Source: Stereocaulon alpinum
Lineage: Eukaryota > Ascomycota > Lecanoromycetes > Lecanorales > Stereocaulaceae
Assembly (NCBI GenBank): GCA_018257865.1
Contig: JAEUBA010000282.1
Coordinates: forward strand, 1 to 13,416
Direction of reading: 5' to 3'
Length of the DNA: 13,416 nucleotides
The stretch's first letter is position 1; the number at the start of each line of letters is the position of its first letter. Below, piece after piece: positions 8,683 to 13,416 of this stretch. The notes below the pieces were generated by a model. The model was given only the letters and a program-made list of their open reading frames with translations. It was not told the DNA's origin and did not search any database. The translations under genes and the position numbers were made by a program.

Positions 8683-10874
8683 ATTCTCGCTCACCCCGCA
8701 AGAGTAACTAAGGTCCTTTATACCGGAGTAATATATATTGTTACTAGGATACTATAGTACTCCAGCTTAGCTGAGAGTCTACTAGCGGATAATCCGCGTC
8801 TTAAGAATTCCCTCTCGGAGCTTAAGAAACGACTCGTGGGCTTGTACTAGATACTTCTATACTACCAAATCAGAAGCGTCTGCTACTACTATCGAAACCA
8901 ATCCGTCGTCTTCTTACGTGCTTTAGTTCTCATTAACGATTGGCCTAGCGACTTGAAAGCCGTAATCGATACGGAAGAGTGCCTTCGAAAGGACTCAGAT
9001 TAATTTAGTAACGAGCGATTAAAGGGTTTGCTAGAGCAGCTTGTTAATACCGAAGATACTAAAAAGCGTTACTAAGAGGAAACGAGGTAGGCTGACGAGG
9101 AGAGATCATACTTGATAGACTTACGTGGAATCGACCCGCGTACTGAAGTTATCGATATCCAAACCCGAAAGGACACCCTTGTTGAGGCTTCGTTTAAGTA
9201 GATTCTAGGAAACCAAAAATATAAACAATTCGTTAAATAGTAGAACCTATAGTCGCCTAACCTACTCTAGATTAATAGATAAGCTAGTAAGGGAAAGATA
9301 ATACTTCTAATTGGAATAATACGAGAATTTGCCTATACACGTCTTTCCAACCCGGAGGCCCCGGACGTCTTATATTTCTTCTACTAAGCGAAACACGACC
9401 AACTAAATAACGTAACGGCTGCTCTAAAGGGCTTGATATAGCTACTTATTTAGTAACAGCCGCTATTGGTCAAGTATATACTAGAGATACGTAAGAATTC
9501 TGTAGATAAGGTTCTTAACGATATTCTCTCCTTTTCAGCCCTATCTCAGACTCTAGAAAGGATGTTGAACGATAAACTGTTACAACTAGTTATCCTTATC
9601 GTTAACGCGCTCGATAAATACGAAGAAGGTACTAGAAAACTCCTAATTAACATAATCGTATCCATTAGTAAGCTGTCGCTAAAAGTCAAGTAGATCGTAT
9701 TAAGTCGACCGCTAACGGAGATCGAACGAAATCTCCTAAGCGTGCGTTATAAGCTAATTCTCGAGATAGATACGCTAGACCTCCAAGAGCTAATCTTAGC
9801 TTATATCGAATACAAAGTCGGAACGCTTGAAGTTATTAACGAAAAAGAAGAAAGAGACCGCTTAGATATCAAGAAAACGTTGTAACTACGAGCTAGTAAT
9901 ACCTTTCTATAGGTCTAGCTAGTCTATAAACAGCTTATATTAACTAAAGCCTACGAATAGGTGGCACTACTAGATCTTATACTAGATAAATTAGGAAACC
10001 TTTACGATTATCTACTATAACGAATAAGTAGTATAAAAGTAGCCGTTAGCTCCTCCAATTATAAACGAGTACTCGCTATAGCCACGCTTGTATTTCGGCC
10101 CCTAACTATTTCCGAGATAGCGTATATAGCGGAAATACTATTAAATATACTAGTAGATAGAGTAGTACTATAGTACGGATCCTTTCTAACGCTTCGCGGT
10201 AAAGATATCTATCTAATCTATAAGTCTACTCAAGACTATTTAACCGATAACTTTAGGAAGCTTAAAGACGTTATAGTTAACGTTACGCACTTCAAAATAT
10301 TTAAGAGATATTTTGGAAAGATAAGGGGCAAGTTAGAGAGAAATATTTATCAGCTTCCTAATTTTGGTACAATAAAGGACGAGATTAACCTACCAAAATT
10401 AGATCCTCTAGGCCTAGTCAGCTATACCTACCGTTATTAGGTCACGCACCTAGGAGAGAGTAAAAGCAAGATTAATAACGAGAATAAAGTCTACGACTTT
10501 CTTTAGACGGATTTCCTTTTCTAGATTAAAGCGTTAAGCTTAATAGAAGGGATATCTTAAAGTTTACCTCTACTATATATTTTGCAATCACTTGCTACGG
10601 TAAGTTACCTCAATAATACTATTAGCGTTCGTGCTTTATACTAACGAGATTTATATAGCCGGATAGAAGTACGAAACTTTTATCTTTCCTTTAAGATACG
10701 AAATAGTTCGTGCTGCGGAAGCGGAGTATTATTAATAGAGCGCCGCTTCAAGTGTACGCGTTAGCCATAATTTTTGCCCTATAAAAGAGTATTATCAGAA
10801 ATACTTTCCGCAGCGTAGTCCCGGAATAGCTCTATAAGCTACTATAAATACAACCGATATAGAGTCCTAAGGTA

Positions 10875-11280
10875 TTAAGGCTCGAGGGCCACAAAGGGAC
10901 TATTTAGTCTATTTATTTCTCGTCTAGCGGTAATCAAGTGGCTTCGGTATCGTACGATTATACTATTAGGCTATAGGATCTAACAACTAGTATATAGCGG
11001 CTATAGCAGATCGAGGATATTAACGATATCCGGTAGGTAGTATTCTCGCCTAATAGTAAACTACTAGCTTCAGTATTACTAGACAATATAATCAGCGTGT
11101 GGAGTGCGGTATCTAGAGAGCTAATACGCACGCTTAGAGGCCACAAGGACGAGATTACTGCAATTATATTTTCGGCGGACAACGACGTATTAGTATTAGT
11201 ATTAAACGACAAAACAACTAGACCCTAGAATCTGGAGTCTAGTAAGTAGATAAAGGAGCTCGAGCCGTATAAACAACCTA
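10875..11280 (+). repeat. WD40 repeats of the NLR (three, start of a fourth)
   Basis: Repeat 1 starts L-R-L-E-G-H-K-G-T-I at 10875. Repeat 2 runs from about 11005 with V-V-F-S-P-N-S-K-L-L-A-S and ends I-S-V-W-S. Repeat 3 starts L-R-G-H-K-D-E-I-T-A at 11133. GH dipeptides and WD or stop-D ends are visible, with Trp codons turned to TAG in places. The sequence L-E-P-Y-K just before the LTR looks like the first strand of repeat 4. In NLRs of this class the repeats recognise the ligand. Confidence 0.85.
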
Positions 11281-11285
11281 TTCGT

Positions 11286-11450
11286 TATTAGGAGGGAATT
11301 AGCAGTAGTAGTACTTGTTACTAGGAATTAGTAGTAGCGATCTATAGTAGCGCCTTAGCTAACTTAACTACTATTTTTAGTAGGTAGCTCCTAACTACTT
11401 AGATATATTAATACTAGCTACTTAGCTATAATATTATCTCTAATTACTAT
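11286..11450 (+). repeat. 5' LTR of a second plus-strand Gypsy copy (approximate right end)
   Basis: This matches the LTR at 7141 from the first base (tattaggagg versus tattagaagg). It starts immediately after NLR coding sequence and is followed by a gag-like frame in the same orientation, as expected of a 5' LTR. No primer-binding site could be identified, so the right end is uncertain. Confidence 0.65.
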
Positions 11451-12215
11451 ATACTAGTTACTACCTTTTAGTTAGAGGCTTAGCTAGGATCGTCTTATAT
11501 TAATTTTAATAACCTAAGAGATTACTTTTTACTTTAAGTAAGGGAATTATTAGAAGGACTTAACGGAGTACTAAGGAAAGTTTAAAGGATAGAGTAGTAT
11601 TATCTTACTAAAGTAACTACTAAAGAGATAGTAAATATCCTACCTATTATTTTATTAAGTATATACTATTAACTTTATTTAATACTTATTTACTAGTACT
11701 ACTAGCCTTCTAATAAAGTATATAAGCTAGTAGGGTATATTCGAAGTTACTAGAGAAGGAATCCTACCCTTTTAGAATAAGAGCTTAAAGTAACGGATTC
11801 TATATAAGCTCTCTTAAAGCCTCCTTATTAAGCCCCTCCCCTATTAAAGAACTTATTAACCGACCTCTATAAGTAACTAAAGAACTTATTAACTAACCTC
11901 TATAAGTAACTAAAAAACTCACCGATCGACCTCTACCTATACTTATAAAAGTAACTAAGAAAAGGGCTACGTTAATACCTAGTATATCTCTACTAACTTT
12001 ATATATTAAGTTACCTACCCTTAGTATACTAAGGAATATAGTACCTACGAAGATTTAGGTATCTTATAGATTAAGAGATAGGAAAGAGGACCCCTTAGAA
12101 TATATTAAAGATATAGAGTAAATGTATAAGAGGGATATTAGAAGTAAGGATTTTAATAACTTAGCTAGTAAAGAAAAGGTATTCCGCCTTCTATTTTAAT
12201 AGAATCTCGAAGCGG
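11451..12215 (+). pseudogene. Gypsy gag-like relic, N-terminal portion
   Basis: Gag is the structural capsid protein of the virus-like particle. The best part, read in frame from about 11846 (codons in phase with 12041), is a Lys/Thr/Pro-type linker with an 11-residue tandem repeat, then Y-R-L-R-D-R-K-E-D-P-L-E-Y-I and K-E-K-V-F-R-L-L-F up to N-L-E-A. This resembles fungal Gypsy gags, whose conserved start is a short D-P-x-E-Y block before the capsid helices. Upstream (11451-11845) the frame is less certain and probably has an indel. The frame stops making gag sense at 12215, where a minus-strand LTR begins. Identification rests on weak motifs and on position behind a 5' LTR. Confidence 0.6.
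11846..11956 (+). repeat. 33-bp tandem repeat in gag
   Basis: Units at 11846-11878 and 11879-11911 are almost identical; a third, longer and degenerate copy runs to about 11956. The period of 33 keeps frame and encodes an 11-residue unit like KELINRPL-stop-VT, interpretable before RIP as Pro/Thr/Lys-rich. Confidence 0.8.
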
Positions 12216-12491
12216 TGTTACGGCTCGCCTAGAGATAATCGTAGGAGAAGGCAGCTTTGAAGAAAACTACCTTATATTAGGATTTAGCTAATAGGCTACG
12301 CTTAGTATCTAGAAAATAGGACGAAGAAGAAAGGAAAGAGCTAGTAAGCTTATAAGCCTAAATACCCCTAGGGCTAGCTTACTACTAGTCCCTATCTAAG
12401 AACTATATTAACTAGTATACTAAGCTATCTCTATACTAATACGCTACCTCTATACTAGTAGTAGGGCCTCTAGATTAGGATTATAATACTA
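12216..12491 (-). repeat. 3' LTR of minus-strand chromovirus
   Basis: The plus strand begins tgttacggctcg at 12216 and ends ataatacta at 12491, abutting the element's polypurine tract. Read on the minus strand the LTR runs from TAGTAT (TG made TA by RIP) to GTAACA, so its inner logic is TG...CA. It interrupts the gag frame at 12215/12216. Length is about 276 bp. The opposite LTR is outside the window, so there is no partner copy to compare. Confidence 0.75.
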
Positions 12492-12503
12492 CCCTCCCCC
12501 TCT
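12492..12503 (-). promoter_or_regulatory. Polypurine tract of the minus-strand chromovirus
   Basis: The minus strand reads agagggggaggg directly upstream of the LTR start. This is the expected primer for plus-strand cDNA synthesis, and it fixes both the orientation of the element and the LTR edge. Confidence 0.8.
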
Positions 12504-13416
12504 AAAAAACTACGTCTGCGTAGTTATAGTTATTAGGTAATTATTATTAAGGTAGATATAGTTATTAATCCTATTATTATAAGCCTTTAACTAAGTAGGG
12601 AGTACTTATAGAGGGCCCTTCGTATTAGGGTACTATAGGTAGAAGGCCCTTAATATATAAGGCGCTATTATTATATTAGAGTAGGGATACTATTTTAAGT
12701 CTTTATTAGTACCTCTCTACTAAATTTAATAGTTTAAGGTAGAGCTAACTAGCTTAGAGCCTAGTATCTCCTCTAATTCCTACTCGTCTTACTCTAGTAG
12801 AAGTTATATTAGGGCTAGGTTAGGGCGTTACTATCTTAGTAGGGGATTATTAGGATACCTATAGAGGGAGTAGGAGTAGAATACTAGCTAGATTACTTAG
12901 TCCTATAGGAGTTCTACTTTCCAGCTTTCGCTAATCTTTTCTAAGACCTTAACTAAACTATACTAGCTATTAGAGAGCTTATAGGAGGGCTAATCTATTT
13001 TCTAATTCTAAGTATTAACTAGTACTAGATCTCTAATATCTTAGTCTACCTTATAATACTTATAGTTAGCTATTCGTCTTATCTTATCCTACTATAACTA
13101 TAAGGAGGAGTATATAAATTATATAGTATTTTCTATTTAGGAGGCGACTTATATAGCGTCTTTATAATTTAGCTTCTCTAAGACGGTAGTAGGAGGGTTA
13201 GGATTATAGAGGTCCTAAAAAGTATATAGCTTATATCTATTTAATAGTTAGAAAGGTATAATACTTAGAGATTTATAGGGTAACGTTAACTAAGCTAGAT
13301 CTATAATTAGTAGTATCTAGCTTTAGTTATCCTAGTAGTATATATAGAAAGGCTAGAGGCGCTACTTTATATACTAGTTTATAATCTCCGTTTAGCCGTT
13401 AATATTTAGATTATAG
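12504..13416 (-). pseudogene. Chromovirus (Ty3/Gypsy) integrase C-terminal part and chromodomain
   Basis: One minus-strand frame runs from the window edge to the polypurine tract, broken only by TAA/TAG. It enters at the integrase Glu block N-G-stop-T-E (Glu at plus-strand 13386-13388, retained) and continues through P-Y-K-S-L-S-I-I-P-F. The C-terminal block then reads D-I-R-D-L-V-L-V-N-T, Y-K-L-S-N and W-K-V-E-L-L. At about 12612-12800 a chromodomain follows, E-L-E-E-I-L-G-S-K-L-V then Y-P-Y-S-N. In this clade it steers integration by reading histone marks, often H3K9 methylation. Three expected Trp codons of the chromodomain are TAG. The rest of pol and gag lie to the right of the window. 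Confidence 0.88.

Larger units (their letters stand above)
7946..11285 (+). pseudogene. NACHT-WD40 NLR (NWD / HET-E-like STAND protein), mutated and truncated
   Basis: This is a relic of a fungal NLR, the class of signal-responsive NTPases used in heterokaryon incompatibility and defence. After a leader K-D-K-A-Y-K-L-I-G with a Ser-rich run (7967-8100) comes the NWD N-terminal domain from 8258 (L-L-W-R-E-A-Y), through the block P-W-A-V-V-S-V-S-L-D and, past an intron, the block R-S-V-C-Y-Y. The NACHT P-loop at 9277-9303 reads R-stop-A-S-K-G-K-I-I: two Gly and the Thr of the family motif are lost. Walker B reads L-I-V-N-A-L-D-K-Y-E (about 9595-9624), with Asp changed to Asn. Later blocks are V-L-S-R-P and Y-G-S-F-L-T-L-R. 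After frameshifts at about 10640-10745, L-Q-V-Y-A-L-A leads to three WD40 repeats (10875, about 11005, 11133). The gene ends where an LTR begins. No eukaryotic ATG is visible in frame near 7946. RIP is mild. Confidence 0.9.

Noticed and set aside
9466..9693. Stand-alone 75-residue ORF
   Set aside because: It is the stop-free middle of the NACHT domain, in the same frame as sequence on both sides.
10958..11212. Open minus-strand frame of 84 codons
   Set aside because: It is antisense to clear WD40 repeats on the plus strand.
12216..12420. Gag frame seeming to continue past 12215 as plus-strand protein
   Set aside because: On the minus strand the same bases form an LTR joined to a polypurine tract and chromovirus pol. 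The plus-strand translation is a by-product of an open AT-rich frame and matches no gag block.
1..13416. CRISPR arrays, tRNA or rRNA genes, bacterial operons
   Set aside because: No regularly spaced direct repeats with unique spacers, no cloverleaf or rRNA core sequence, and introns, RIP and element types are fungal.

Overview
The window looks like a transposon graveyard from a filamentous ascomycete (Pezizomycotina) whose genome has undergone repeat-induced point mutation (RIP). Three things support this. CpA and TpG have almost vanished from long stretches, with TpA (tag/cta) enriched while CpG is kept. Every recognisable open frame is interrupted by TAA/TAG stops that TpG-to-TpA or CpA-to-TpA transitions would produce. 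The gene content is a Tad1-like LINE, Ty3/Gypsy elements including a chromovirus, and a NACHT-WD40 (NWD/HET-E type) NLR gene. No intact protein-coding gene was found; the few uninterrupted frames are shadows or short pieces of larger dead genes. I found no rRNA, tRNA or CRISPR array.

Layout, left to right: (1) 1-1662 (+) is the C-terminal half of a Tad1-like LINE ORF2, followed by a 3' UTR with an ATCA-repeat tail near 1808-1823. (2) 1824-2090 is unassigned. (3) About 2091-2765 (-) is the N-terminal half of a LINE reverse transcriptase. (4) About 2766-5276 (+) is a Ty3/Gypsy pol relic (RT, RNase H, integrase). (5) About 5660-7100 (+) is an extra long dead ORF of unknown function between pol and a polypurine tract plus 3' LTR at 7141. 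(6) About 7346-7945 has no recognised gene. (7) About 7946-11285 (+) is an NLR pseudogene: Ser-rich leader, NWD N-terminal domain, one likely 59-nt intron, NACHT domain, helical linker and three WD40 repeats. (8) At 11286 a second copy of the same LTR abuts the fourth WD40 repeat, followed by a gag relic. (9) That gag is cut at 12215/12216 by a minus-strand chromovirus: LTR 12216-12491, polypurine tract, chromodomain, and integrase running off the right edge.

The order of events can be read from the nesting. The NLR was cut by a Gypsy insertion, and that element was then cut by the chromovirus. RIP altered the whole region but not evenly: it is close to saturated in the Gypsy elements and mild in the LINE at the left edge and in the NLR. 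The transitions removed key residues: the second Asp of the YxDD-type motif in both RTs that still cover it, the motif-A Asp in the minus-strand LINE, all four zinc ligands and the Glu of the DD35E triad in the Gypsy integrase, and the P-loop and Walker B Asp of the NLR. The least explained item is the extra ORF downstream of Gypsy pol. Coordinates of element edges are approximate where marked, because they rest on reading conserved motifs by eye.
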